Part shown: piece after piece, positions 22,280-33,474 of the stretch
Numbering within the stretch: position 1 is the first letter of the stretch
Layout: each line of letters opens with the position of its first letter
NCBI GenBank assembly: GCA_033557465.1
Contig: CM066034.1
Span: 415,254,159 to 415,318,158, forward strand
Direction of reading: 5' to 3'
DNA length: 64,000 bases
DNA from: Ichthyophis bannanicus
Lineage: Eukaryota > Chordata > Amphibia > Gymnophiona > Ichthyophiidae
The notes under the pieces: generated by a model
Databases searched by the model: none
The model's input: the letters and a program-made list of their open reading frames with translations, nothing else
Told to the model about the DNA's origin: nothing
Made by a program: the position numbers and the translations under genes

Positions 22280-23178
22280 CTTGGGGAGTTAAAAGTGATA
22301 ACATGAAATGTCTGTGGTATCGGATCGCCGGTGAAGAGATATAAGATCCTAAAAAGATTAAGAGAATGTCATGCGGACATAGCTCTGCTGCAGGAGACAC
22401 ATCAATCCGCAGAAGAGCATGTGAAGCTATGTAAAGGCTGGGCGGGAGAGGTATACGGGACTCCGGCATGGGGGAAGAAGGGAGGAGCAGTGATATTGGT
22501 TCGGAAAGGGCTGAATCTCATAGTGACTAATACTATAATGGACACGGCGGGAAGATATGTATTTATCCATGGGGAAATTTTGAGGCAGAAGCTGATAATA
22601 GGCCCAAGCACTAATGAAGCATCCTTTTTTCAGGGACTGGTCCAGTCCATTGTAAAAGGAGGAGGTAGAAATGTAGTGATTGGGGGGGATTTCAACTGTA
22701 CTCTGAATAATGCAATGGACCACTTTGGGAGAGGGGGATCGCAGGGTGAGAGGTTCAGGGAAGTGACTTTGAGGAATATGTGAGGGTTATGATCTACTAG
22801 ATGTCTGACGGGTACTCCATCCCACCGAGCAGGATTATACTCATTTATCACGCGCCCACGGCACTTGGTCCAGATTGGACTACTTTCTTGTCTCTTCAAA
22901 ACTATTTCACAAAATCAGTAGAACTGATATAGGGTCTACAGTAATTTCGGACCATGCGATGGTTGTGCTTGCGTTGGACGTTGGGAGGCCGGGACCGAGA
23001 CCCTTCTGGCGGTTTCCTTTAGAAGTAATGGGAGATGAGCAGTTCCTGATTTTCCTTAGAGCTCGGTGGGAGGAATATGCCCAGTTTAATGGTCAACATG
23101 TTAACAACCCAGCTATGTTCTGGGAGGCAGGGAAGGCGGTCCTTCATGGGGAAATAGCATATGTACATTTGTTCGCTC
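22280..23178 (+). pseudogene. L1/Tx1-like LINE ORF2, endonuclease part
   Basis: The reading begins KVIT-stop-NVCGIGSPVKRYK (TGA where Trp is usual) and continues KRLRECHADIALLQETHQS, the EN-domain glutamate motif. GGAVILVRKGL follows, then the catalytic VIGGDFNCTLN (about 22675) and, after a frame change, RIDYFLVS-like MDYFLVSSKLF (22875) with VISDHAMVVL. The stretch after EN (RPFWRFPLEVM, NPAMFWEAGKAVLHGEI) is typical of L1 ORF2 before RT. At about 23178 it is cut by the Penelope-like element, and the RT was not found on the other side. Confidence 0.85.
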
Positions 23179-23752
23179 CAGAAAGCTTCTTTGCTACTAT
23201 CTTCAACTCAGCGAAAAAATGGCACGCATGCGGATCGGCTTCCTCAACGCCGTGTTTAAATATCCACAGCTGACAACAAACAGCAGTGTTGAATCTCAGA
23301 CACAGACTGACCAATCCAAACTAACATTTAGCCCATCGGGCTGAACTGTCTTAAGTTTATATATCCACCATTGTTCTCTATATAACAACGTTTGTTCCTG
23401 CGATCGCCCACGGGAGCCGCAGGTAAATTCTTCAATACACCAGCATCTCAACGATTGAAAACTGTAACTCAATGTAATGCAATGCTGGACCATTGGAGCT
23501 TCCAGTCGTTTGCATCGTATTCTACTCTCGTGTTCCTTTATTCGAACTTTTAAAGGGCGGATGGTTTTTCCAATATACAGAAGAGCACAGGGACAACGAA
23601 TAGCATATACAACAAAAGTGGATTCACAGGTCCTGATATGTTTCAAGCGATAATTGACACCTTTGGGAATGAATTCTGATATTTCCAATGTGATATCACA
23701 TATCATGTTCTTTCAAAGAGATTAACTTTTTAGTCAAGGCTTCTTTTTGAAT
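23179..23752 (-). mobile_element. Penelope-like element, inverted 5' piece with GIY-YIG
   Basis: The minus strand encodes most of the same GIY-YIG nuclease found at 29080-29654 on plus (YIGKTIRPLKVRIKE, CITLSYSFQSLRCW, YREQWWIYKLKTVQPDG), with the same 3' flank. At its upstream end (23707-23752) it is fused to an inverted copy of 23774-23821. The two arms form a hairpin of about 45 bp around a 20-30 base loop. So the inverted piece lacks everything between the N-terminal side of RT and the nuclease. Head-to-head partial copies of this kind are a known feature of Penelope-like elements. Confidence 0.85.
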
Positions 23753-23754
23753 CT

Positions 23755-24656
23755 CAGATTGCTAGTCTCACAAAAGAAGCCTTGAATAAAAAGTTAATCT
23801 CTTTGAAAGAACATGATTATTTGAACGTCAAAACTCCACAATTGGCCAAATTCTATACTGTCCCAAAAATTCACAAGGACTTGACTCGACCGCTGGGATG
23901 GCCAATTGTGTCCACCAGGGGCACAATTTTGGAGCCCCTATCGACATATCTGGATTCCTTTTTAAGGCCTTTGCTGATTGATATCCCGTCTTATATACGA
24001 GACACTACACATTTTTTGAACATATTGCAAAATTTGACACACTGGGCAATAGAGGAAGACATACTTCTAGTGACGCTTGACGTTCAATCGCTTTACACCA
24101 GCATACCTCAGCAATCAGCGTATGCTATTGTACACGATGCACTGGAGGATAGAGGTGATTTATCAGAGGAACAACTTGTATTTTTACAGAAGTTGACAGA
24201 ATTCACCCTATATCAAAATGTTTTTGTTTTCGAAGGAACTCTATATCATCAAATTGCGGGGGTGGCCTTGGGAGCCACCTGCGCCCCTTCAATAGCAAAT
24301 CTATATATGGGTTGCTTTGAAAAGTGAAATTTGCCTATTTCTCCTTTCACTATTAATATAAAATCGTGGCACAGGTACATAGATGACATCTTTATGCTGT
24401 GGCAAGGCACTGAAGTTGATCTACAAGCCTTTGTGGTATGGCTTAATCAATGCAACTTTAATTTACGTTTTACTTATGAGTTTCATACGCAGCACATCAC
24501 ATATTTGGATGTTCATGTGGTCAGGAAGAACGCATATTGGAGCACTACAGTTCATCGTAAGTCCACGTATCGGAACACGTTCCTCCATTATGAGAGTGCC
24601 CACCCCCCGGGATTAAATGACAGTCTCCCCTTATCTCAATTTTTAAGATATCGGTG
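23755..24656 (+). pseudogene. Penelope-like reverse transcriptase
   Basis: The reading shows LAKFYTVPKIHKDLTRP and PIVSTRGTILEPLSTYLD, then ILLVTLDVQSLYTSIP (palm aspartate), GVALGATCAPSIANLYMG, a TGA stop at 24325, and the catalytic HRYIDDIFMLWQG (about 24370). ITYLDVHV and STYRNTFLHYESAHPPG follow. This set and order is typical of Penelope-like RTs, relatives of telomerase RT. The frame is lost after 24656, and the linker to the nuclease (24657-24899) is degraded. Confidence 0.9.
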
Positions 24657-25097
24657 AAATTGTTCCAATACAAGTGAGTTTAAGGTTTTATCAAAGCAGT
24701 TGAAGTCCAGCTTCCAGAGATGAGGTTATCCTCATTCTACAGTTCATCGGGCCTATTTACGAGCGCTGTATAATAACAGAGATCTGCTATTAACACCAAG
24801 GGAAAGATCATCGGACAGGAAGGAAGAAGAGTTTGTTAACTTTGTTTCCACGTACTCCCCATTAAGTTTCAAAGTACAAAAAATATTAAAAGAAACATAG
24901 GGGTATGTTTACTAAACTGCGTTAGTGTGATTCGCGTTAGGATCCGCGTTAGAGGCAGAAACCCCAAATAAGGACATGGGCGGTACATCGTTACCGATAA
25001 CGCGCGTTATAAGGCACTGCGCAGCAACGATCGTTACATGGCGCGTTACTGCGTGTTAAGCTTAAGAAGGCACACAGACACCCAAATGCAGAAACAG

Positions 25098-25168
25098 AGC
25101 TGTAGCACAATGGTTACTACACAGACTGATGGTACAAGGGTCATGGGTTTGATTCCCAAATCTGCCTA
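25098..25168 (+). repeat. tRNA-like Pol III module in H2, near left end
   Basis: A-box-like TGTAGCACAATGG at 25101-25113 and B-box-like GGTTTGATTCC at 25146-25156 with tRNA-like spacing. A close relative lies at 59884-59945 in element H3 at nearly the same distance (about 200 bp) from its left terminus. Confidence 0.6.
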
Positions 25169-25479
25169 ATGAATAAGGCTGGCTGAGGCGTCATGTGTAA
25201 CCCTTTGAAGGCCTACTATAATATTTTAATCCACATTCTGCAGCCGGGTTAATGTTTGCATATTTCAGGAAAATTGTACCCGTCTTATTCAATATGGTCC
25301 AATAGTGACGTTCCCTCTGCCATGGTCATGTATTATATACCATTTGATAAGAGTATTTAGGCAGAAGTTTGGATCCCGAATGTTTTGGGCTTGGCCTGGA
25401 AAGGGTTAAGTATTGGACTGTGAGGAAGTTTAGTTGTACTTTAATAGTGCTGCCAGCAAACACACCCTCACAGTGGCGT

Positions 25480-25665
25480 AACCTAAGGTGCCACATAAGG
25501 CACCCTAGAAGGCACTCCATAGGGCACATTATAAAGTGCGCTGTCTGCCAAGGCACCCTATAATGTCCCCTATAGGACACCATATAAGGCACCTTATAAG
25601 GCGCTTTATAGGGCACCGTATAAGGCGCCCTATAGGGCGCCTTATGAGGCACCCTAAGGTGACAG
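25480..25665. repeat. GGCACC/TATA palindromic array (H2)
   Basis: About twelve variants of an 11-12 base unit resembling TATARGGCACC, on both strands. They include the perfect palindrome GGCGCCCTATAGGGCGCC at 25624-25641, extended by AA and TT on either side. A matching array lies at 53640-53945 near the equivalent end of the large Harbinger copy. Confidence 0.75.
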
Positions 25666-25736
25666 TACTCTGAGGGTGTTTCTGCTGGCAGCACTAATAT
25701 ACAATAAAAATAGACAATGCCTAAGACAGCCCTATC

Positions 25737-25815
25737 GATGAACCCCACTGTGGGTTTTGAACCCATGATCTCTGGCTCCATGGGCAGTGAAGTAACCAGT
25801 GGGCTAGAGCTGCTA
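25737..25815 (-). repeat. tRNA-like module in H2, antisense
   Basis: On minus, GCTCTAGCCCACTGGTTACT is followed by a B-box-like GGGTTCAAAACCC. It lies about 0.84-0.91 kb from the left end of H2. The related module at 53018-53080 is about 0.96-1.03 kb from the equivalent end of the large copy, in the matching orientation. Confidence 0.55.
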
Positions 25816-27777
25816 ACAAACACTTGGCTGGCTACAGGAGGACTGCACGGCACCACACCCACATTCTTCTGTGGTTACCAGGATAGGGTCAACCCATCCG
25901 TACCCAGGATGCACAGCACATGTAAATCAGCAGTCTACAGATGATCACAAGATGGGGTATGCACCCCTCAGCACCTCAGCCTGGTAGGGGGTGCCGACGG
26001 TGTGTGTTAGTGGCACAGAGTAGCTACAGACCGTCACAGTGTGTGAGTCCTGTGCTCACCCTGAGGGAGAGGTATGGTGCCCAGCACCATTCTCACAGCA
26101 CCTGGCTTTGCTGAGATAGGCTATGCTGCAGGTCCCCATCAGTGCCAATGTGTGATAGGTAGTCCTTGCAAACACCCCTAGGATATGCCTGTGTTCATCT
26201 GTATGTCACATCTAGCCCTTGTGGACTATGATGCACCCAGGATAGTGCATACCCTGTGTGGGTGCCATGGTCACATGATGTAAGTGAAGGGGGGTGTTGG
26301 GACCCACAGAAAGATTACATACCACCACCCAATGCACCCTCTGGGGCTCAGGGTGGGGGACAGGATCTCCCGCCAACAGATCCACTTTCTATCGCCCTGC
26401 AATGGTGGCAGTAGAGGGGACCATCACCCCAGTCCTGCTAGGGATCAAACACCCTACAGGGCAGGCAATGCAGAGCTGTACACATCCATAAAGCAATAGC
26501 AGACAAAAGGCCTGGAAATGCACAGCTGCCCCCCCCCCCATCTGACATTCTCCAGCAGCAAGCCTCCAGCTGCTGCACCCTGCAAGGTGTTCCAGCAACA
26601 CACATACTAGCTGCAAACAGTCTGCTAGCTAGTCCATAATGCATGGTCCTGGAGGAGATGCGTGTACCCAAAACTGGGAGGTCAGCATACACACTAAACA
26701 GATAAGTCAGTGATCGGGCCCCAAAAGAGAACCCATAAATATCATATGAGAAAAATACTATACAGCACTATGGGGGAACCTAGCCATGCCGTGGTCACTG
26801 CTCAGTCAGGGTGAGAGTGACCTCCCAGCAGGACATGCTGTGGCCACTCTGTCTGTGCAGGTGGTGGCCAGCCACTACAAAGTCCGAGGCATTGCCCTAT
26901 GCTATGTACAGATGGACCTAGGCCAGGCCATCCTATCCTAGCTGTTCCCACGGTACCTTGCTCCTCATTATGCACATTGGCAGGCCACTACTGGCAACAG
27001 TGCTAGCAGTGTGGGCTGTGGAGGGTGTTTGCAGCCACCACACACTGGATAGACAGACACACACTCCCCACACCTATGCCAGCACTCCCCACACCAGTCC
27101 TGGGCAGAGTGCAGGCATGGCTATGGTAAGCCATACTGTTGGGGTCACTCCCCAGGATGGTAAACACTGTCAGACACAAGACCTGTAGCACACTCCACAG
27201 ACATCAGATAGGTTGCTATGCTGCAGCTCAATCAGCAAATTGTGCTTAACTTAGGAATTGCTATCTGCCAGTAATCATAGCAAACTTGTGATAGCTGTGT
27301 ACCGTATTCCCAGGTTTAGGGTGGCATTGCTAAGGTATGCAAGTGCTAGTATTGGGAGATGAACGCAGGGCCCAGTGTCCTGCCTCTCCAGGAGGCATTG
27401 GATAATGGAGCCTGTGGGTGCGGGTGTGTCTGCCCCTGTTGGCTGCTGCTTTACGGCAGAGGTTCCCAACTCCAGTCCTGGTGTGCCAAACACTTTTTGG
27501 GTTTTCATGCTGTCCCTCATGAATATGCATGAGATACAACTGCATACCATGGAGGCGGTGCATAGCAAGACAGCACTGACACATTTATTAAAGGCAGCAT
27601 GGAACCTGAATGGTGTTTGGCCTTCCAGGACTGCATTTGGAAGACTCTGCTCTAGGTAATGTGCATGGGTATGGTGTCTGTGCTCTGTAGGGTAAAATGT
27701 AGGTGTTTTGGGCATGTTTACATCATCTGCAATAAAGGTTCTGTCTGTATTAGCACGTTATAGTAGTGGATAAAATA

Positions 27778-27872
27778 TGAGGACTGGGTTGGCAGAAACC
27801 ACAGCTGGGATTTGAACCTGTGACCTTCTGCTTCTGAATACACTGGTTTTGTGCACTGCACCACCATGTTCT
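27778..27872 (-). repeat. tRNA-like module in H2, antisense, perfect B box
   Basis: On minus, TGGTGGTGCAGTGCACAAA leads to AGAAGGTCACAGGTTCAAATCC. The GGTTCAAATCC core is at 27808-27818. It resembles the units tandemly repeated at 38525-39060 in the large copy (TGGTGCAGTACACACAGGC ... GGTTCAGGTCC). Confidence 0.55.
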
Positions 27873-29079
27873 CACAAAGATAGTGCATTCCCTGGTGATA
27901 CCATGACTGTTGGTCAGACAGGGCCTGTCTGTTGTAGTGCATGGCACCCACCTACACAGGGCTAGGCTACGGTCTGCTCTGGGCAGCTGCCACTGCCCCC
28001 TCCACCACCGGTAACCCTCTGCCACCATGCTGACATTCCCTTCTGCAGGTGGTGCTGGTGGAGCGCAGTCTCAGGCCATCCAGTGTGCGGGTAGGCGGCT
28101 GCCTATGGTGCGAGTTCTAGGGTAGAGGTGCCTTCATAGGTGTCCACGCTTCCCCCCCAGCACCGCCTGCCAATATTCCGTGCCCTTGGGGGTAGCTGCT
28201 GGGTACTATCCCCTGTGACACTGTGGGACACACAGTCGTGCCCATGTTGGGCCTTCAGCAGTTGCTGTCTGGCTGCTCTGCTGTTTCGGCATTCGTATGT
28301 GCCACCTAGGCATCACCCTAGTCCGAACTGTGGCCCAGCTGCACCACAGCATGTGCCGCCTGCGGCCCTCTGTATCCCCTTTTCCGGAATCTGTCCAGTT
28401 GCCGTTCCGACATGCCCGCCCTGCTGTTGCCACACATGTACATGCAACAGGACATCTGTCCAATGGAGGGGAAAACCCTGCACAGCGCAATTTCACTGTG
28501 GGATCATTCACTTTGTATGGGGACAGAGCATAGACCCTGCCACAATTAATATCGTTTTTTTAGAGCTTTCCCGGGGGAGGGGGGGGGGTTGATGGTACCC
28601 ATTAATATCACTATTGGCCAGCTTGGTTATGTTTTTTTTCCAGTTTGTTGAGGTCATTTTCAATGTTTATGTGCCCTTTTGTTCTGTGCACATGTATCAC
28701 ACTTATCACTTGTTTTAGGTTTCCCTGCCTATGCTGTACATTGCTGACACTTAAATGGTTTCTCTCCCCTGAACTGTGCATTTAACGGCAGGTTTTCAAT
28801 CGCGTTGGGATTCAGCTTTTCAGACCAGTGCGTTAGTGTGCATGGAGCCTCTCCCCGCCCACACTCCGCCCATTGACCCCTTCTCTCCGCCCTCTCTCCA
28901 CCTTCTGCGGTGTTTTACACGCCGAGGAGCTTTACGATCGTTAACGCATCATAACGCGCGTTATGTAATGTTAACACTCGTTAGCGCATCATAACGCACG
29001 TCATGATGCACTAACAATTGTTAACGTTACATAACGCGTGTTATGTACCGTTACCGCAGTTTAGTAAACATACCCCATA

Positions 29080-29654
29080 ATGTTATTTTGAATACCTTAC
29101 CAGGGATGGATAATAAATCTGTGCGTTGTGTGTGGCGTAGAAGTAAGAGTCTGAAAGAATATATTAGTCCGGCAGTATTGAGACCAATACAATCCGTTGG
29201 AAAGGAGAAAAAGATAGGGGGCCATAGTAGTTGTGGACACTGTACGATATGTGATATCACATTGGAAATATCAGAATTCGTTCACAAAGGTGTCAATTAT
29301 CGCTTGAAACATATCAGGACCTGTGAATCCACTTTTGTTGTATATGCTATTCGTTGTCCCTGTGCTCTTCTGTATATTGGAAAAACCATCCGTCCTTTAA
29401 AGGTTCGAATAAAGGAACAGGAGAGTAGAATACGATGCAAACGATTGGAAGCTCCAATGGTCCAGCATTGCATTACATTGAGTGACAGTTTTCAATCGTT
29501 GAGATGCTGGTGTATTGAAGAAGTGACCTGCGGCTCTCGTGGGCGATCGCAGGAACAAACGTTGTTATATCGAGAACAATGGTGGATATATAAACTTAAG
29601 ACAGTTCAGCCCGATGGGCTAAATGTTAGTTTGGATTGGTCAGTCTGTGTCTGA
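29080..29654 (+). pseudogene. Penelope-like GIY-YIG endonuclease domain
   Basis: The reading contains SCGHCTICDIT (a Cys-rich linker typical of this group), YRLKHIRTCESTFVVYAIRCP and the nuclease core LLYIGKTIRPLKVRIKEQESRI, ending YREQWWIYKLKTVQPDGLNVS. The GIY-YIG nuclease would cut target DNA for primed reverse transcription. The open frame runs about 200 residues from 29043 to the stop at 29652 with no internal stop, although its first residues belong to H2. It is separated from its RT only by H2. Confidence 0.9.
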
Positions 29655-30300
29655 GATTCAACACTGCTGTTTGTTGTCAGCTGTGGGTATTTAAACACGG
29701 CGTTGAGGAAGCCGACCCACATGCGCGGCGTTTTTTCGCTGAGTTGAAGATAGTAGCAAAGAAGCTTTTTGGCGCGAACAATGTGGGCAGCAGTGCTGTG
29801 AAGGTATTTTTTCTGTTTGTGACAACAGTAACATAGTGATATATTACAGATGATGATAAGTAGAGTTCAATTACCGTTTTATTGTCATTTTTACAGAAAA
29901 CAAGTCTAACCAGTCCCTGTGGGCAATACAGTCCCCTTGAGAAACCTGATAGGAGAAACGCGAGGCGTTGGAGCTTTTGAACAAGACAACAAATTTGTAA
30001 GATAAATGTTGTTTTTTGTTGGGGCTAGACATCAATAGAAAAAGAAATACCATTTTTGCAATTGAAATTTTAAGAAGTATATAAGCAATTGGTTTAAGAA
30101 AAGATTGCTCATGGGTCACTGATGTGAACGAGCACAATACTGGGGAGACAAAGCACCCAGAAGTCAAGTGCATTAATCATTTATCTGAGACCTGTGGCAG
30201 ACAACAGTGGATTATTGGATTCCAGTGTATTTATGAATGAATAGAGTGCTTGGTATTACTCAAAAAGGAAGGGAATAAATTTTGCTGATGTTATAGAGAA
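29655..30300 (+). other. Penelope-like 3' region with possible hammerhead-like core
   Basis: This non-coding stretch follows the nuclease ORF. The part 29655-29770 is also present inverted at 23180-23300. At 29946-29964, CTGATAGGAGAAACGCG resembles a degenerate hammerhead core (CTGATGA then GAAA). Hammerhead motifs are known from Penelope-like elements. The stems were not verified, and the core deviates from consensus. Confidence 0.4.
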
Positions 30301-30301
30301 A

Positions 30302-31628
30302 AACATAAGAACATTAGAACATAAGAAATACCATACTGGATCAGACCAAGATCCATCATGCCCAGAATCCTATTTTCAACAGTGGCCAATCCAGGTCACA
30401 CATACCTAGCAGTTTCCCAAAAAAAGATACAGGTTCCATAATGCTTGTATGGGGGCAAGCAGTGAATTACCTGGGTCCTTGCCCAAACCTCTTTTAGACC
30501 CAGCTACACAACAACGTTTACTACATCCTCCGGTAACGAATTCCAGAGTTTGATTACACATTGAATGAAACAATATTTTCTCTTATTAGTCTTAAACTGG
30601 TAACACTGTAGCTTCATTGCATGTCCCCTAGTCTTTCTACATTTTGATGCCATAAAGAATCAACCTACGTTTACCCGTTCCACTCCATTCATTAATTTAT
30701 AGACCTCTATCATATCTCCCCTCAGCCGTCTCTTTTACAGGTTGAAAAGCCCTAACCTTTTAAGCCTCTACTCATAGGGGTATCCTTCCATCCCCTTTAC
30801 CATTTTGGTGGCTCTTCTCTGTACCTTTTCTAATTCCGCTATATCCTTTTTAAGATACGGCGACCAGAATTGCACACCATATTCAAGGTGCGGTTGCACC
30901 ATGAAACAATACAGAGGCATTTTAATATCATTTGTTTTATTCTACATTATTTACCTTATGATTCCTAGCATTTTATTTACCTTCTTGGCCGCCGCTGCAA
31001 GAGGGTTTCAAAGTGTTATCCACGATGATGCCTAAATCTTTTTCCTGAGTAGTGGTTCGTAATGTGGAATCTTGCATCATGTAACCATAGTTTGGGTTGT
31101 TCTTTCCTAGGTGCATAACTTTGCCCTTGTCCACATTAAATTTCATCTGCCATTTGAAAGTCCAGTCTTCCAATTTCTGAAGGTTCTCTTGCAAGTTTTC
31201 TCAATCCTTTTGGGTTTTAACAACTTTGAATAATTTTGTGTCATCTGCAAATTTGACTACCTCACTCGTTATTCCCATTTCCAGGTCATTTACAAATATG
31301 TTAAAAAGCAGCAAACCCAGCACAGATCCCTGGGGTACTCCACTATTCACCTTTCTACATTTGGAAAATTGGCCATTCATCCCTACCCTCTGCTTTCTAT
31401 CTTTTAACAAGTTCCTGATCCACAATAGTACATTGCCTCCTATCCCATGACTTTAAAATTTGCCAACAGTCTCTCATGAGGGACCTTGTCAAAGGCTTTC
31501 TGAAAATCCAGATAAACTATATCAACTGGTTCACCTTTATCTACCTGTTTATTCACACCTTAAAAAAATATATCAGATTAGTAAGACAAGACCTTCCTTG
31601 GCTAAAGCCAGTTTGGCTTTCTCCCATT
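30302..31628 (-). mobile_element. CR1-clade LINE copy F, 3' segment
   Basis: It begins with tandem ACATAAGAAC (antisense of the CR1 3' octamer repeats). It contains minus-strand RT with VVKFADDTKLFKVV, SGVPQGSVLGLLLFNIF and RNLLKDRKQRVGM, up to CTCCCATT at 31621-31628. Copy D shows that the next bases should be AAGCCATGACTATC, which resume (as AAACCACGATTATC) at 56482. The break is therefore the piggyBac insertion site. Confidence 0.9.
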
Positions 31629-31822
31629 GTGGTTCCATTTGGAACCCATGTAGTTTTATTGTAAAAACTGAGTGGGGATTAAAACCAGTAAACATCAGAA
31701 ATCATTTTCTTAATTACTATTATCATAATAAAATACTGTATTCAGTTTAGAGTCACTAACTTACTAGGTGGCGCTACTGGCTGTGCTTTTGTTTTGGTAG
31801 CCATTGTGAAATTTTACTGCAA
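31629..31822 (+). mobile_element. piggyBac element, left segment
   Basis: It starts with GTGGTTCCATTTGGAACCC, a palindrome-like motif that recurs at 54196-54212 and, inverted, near 56329-56342 inside the rest of the element. The expected TTAA-CCC terminus is missing, so the first bases are deleted or diverged. The segment is cut at 31822 by the large Harbinger (duplicated CAA) and continues at 54047. Confidence 0.6.
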
Positions 31823-32201
31823 GGGGTATGTTTACTAAACTGCGGTATCATTACATACCGTGCGTTATGTAACATTAATGATTGTTAGGTAACGTTAACG
31901 CACATTAACGTTACATACCGCGCATTAACGTAACATAACTATCGTTAACGTCCCCCGCCGTGGTAAACACCGCAGAAAGTGGAGAGAGGGCGGAGAGAAG
32001 GGGTCAATGGGCGGGGAGTGGGCGGGGAGAGGACCCTTTCACACTAACGCGCTGAACTGAAGGGCTTAATTCTACCGAGAATGAAAACCTGCCGTTAGAT
32101 GTACATATGCAGGAGAGAGAAACCATTTCAATGTCAGCAATGTACGGCATAGGCAGGGAGCCCAAAAAATGTGATAGTAGTGCTCCATTCCCAGCAACAC
32201 C

Positions 32202-33372
32202 TGTGACATGGAAACCTACACAGAGCCTATGATAATAGAGGAAAAAGAGGAATTTACCTTAAAACCTGTTAGGCAGCCAGCACACACAGCTCAGAAGGAG
32301 CAAAGAAACAGTGGAATAGGAATACCACACCCAAGCCATGACACAGCAAGATGTTAAGGATCTGATTATTATCACCTGTCCAGGAAAGCACAGGGAACGG
32401 GTAGTGGAGAGGGAGATAAAAGCTGCTGGGTAGATCCAGCAGAGGGCAGTGTCAGTGTCAGTGTCAGAGTGAGCAGCAGCAGTGCAGGAAGCAGAGGTCA
32501 CAGAGAGAGAAGCCTGCTGAACCCAGGAAGCAGTGGGAGTAGCCCTGGAACAGGAAGCAGCAAGGGAAAGGCTTCAGAAGAACATGGCCGTCGAAGTGCT
32601 CAGAGTCCTAGCAACTGGAGGTCTGAGGTGGAGCCTGCTTACAGCCCAGAGGTAGAAGCTATAACTCCAGAAAGAAGGAGAGACCAAGCTGAGGTCAGAA
32701 AGCTGTCCAGACTGGGAGAGCAGGGGAGCCCACAGTCCTCATTACCAGAGAGAAGACCTCACCATTCATACAGGTGGGAACCAAGCTTTATCAAAGGGAA
32801 AGCTAAAAAGTCTGTTTGTACCAGAGGGTCAGAGCAGTGCACAGAGCATTAATTAACTACAGGAAGATATAAAACAATTCCTAGCCGTTGGAGGTTAGAG
32901 GAGGAGAGCCAGAGAGGACATACTGCAGTAACAGGTATTCCAAAGCCTACTTGCTTAGAACTGTACCCTTGTAGTCCAACTGAATTCTCAGAGAGAGGCT
33001 TGTATAGAAACAGCTATGAGGATTTAAACCCCAGTGTAACACCGGGTGAATGCGAGCTGATGCAGTGGGAAAATAATAACAATATTCCTGAATGTGCTCC
33101 CATGGACTGTACGTTATGCCTGTCGGATGATGTTGAATCCTTGCACTGAAGACCTGTAAGCTACAAAGGAAAAGAACATATTTTTCTTTGGAAGTACTGT
33201 TTTGTTTCCAAGTTTTGTTGTACAAAAAGATATCCTTGAGGGAAGGGGAATAAAGCCCTTATTTTTGTTTTGCCTTAACACTCGACTGAAGACTATTTTG
33301 TTCTGCAAGATAGGAGGCAACTATAAACCCGGGGCCCTAGGTGAAGACCTATATGGGACCTGTGGGGTCACA
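32202..33372 (+). repeat. Gypsy 5' LTR
   Basis: It begins TGTGACATGG and ends GGGGTCACA, so the ends are complementary (TGTGAC/GTCACA). A TATA-like ATATAAAA lies at 32867-32874 and an AATAAA poly(A) signal at 33249-33254, which suggests R starts shortly after 32890. A GTCAGT microsatellite lies near 32447-32468; the 3' LTR has a GCAGTG variant. Confidence 0.9.
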
Positions 33373-33474
33373 AATGGCGTAGTTTTGAGGATTTTTCCAT
33401 GAATTGTACAACGGGAAATGTCTGGAAGACAGCCGAGCAGTGGCTGAGGAGGAGACCGAGTATCGTGGCTGGTA

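Larger units (their letters stand above)
24900..29076. mobile_element. PIF/Harbinger-family non-autonomous element H2 (4.18 kb)
   Basis: Left end GGGGTATGTTTACTAAACTG and right end CAGTTTAGTAAACATACCCC are perfect inverted repeats. ATA flanks both sides (24897-24899 and 29077-29079). Removing the element rejoins the Penelope-like RT and GIY-YIG halves. It encodes no transposase. Its termini, GGCACC array and tRNA-like modules correspond to those of the 22.2-kb element at 31823-54046, with the right end of H2 matching the left end of the large copy in reverse complement. It is probably an internally deleted or rearranged relative. Confidence 0.9.

Noticed and set aside
23782..24327. Telomerase-like host gene
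   Set aside because: The RT is accompanied by a GIY-YIG nuclease and inverted terminal copies, so it is a Penelope-like element rather than a host telomerase.
25098..25168. A functional tRNA gene
   Set aside because: A- and B-box-like motifs are present, but I could not fold a full cloverleaf with acceptor and anticodon stems, and the motif repeats inside transposons.
25480..25665. CRISPR-like array
   Set aside because: The units are contiguous palindromic variants without unique spacers, and the context is a eukaryotic transposon.
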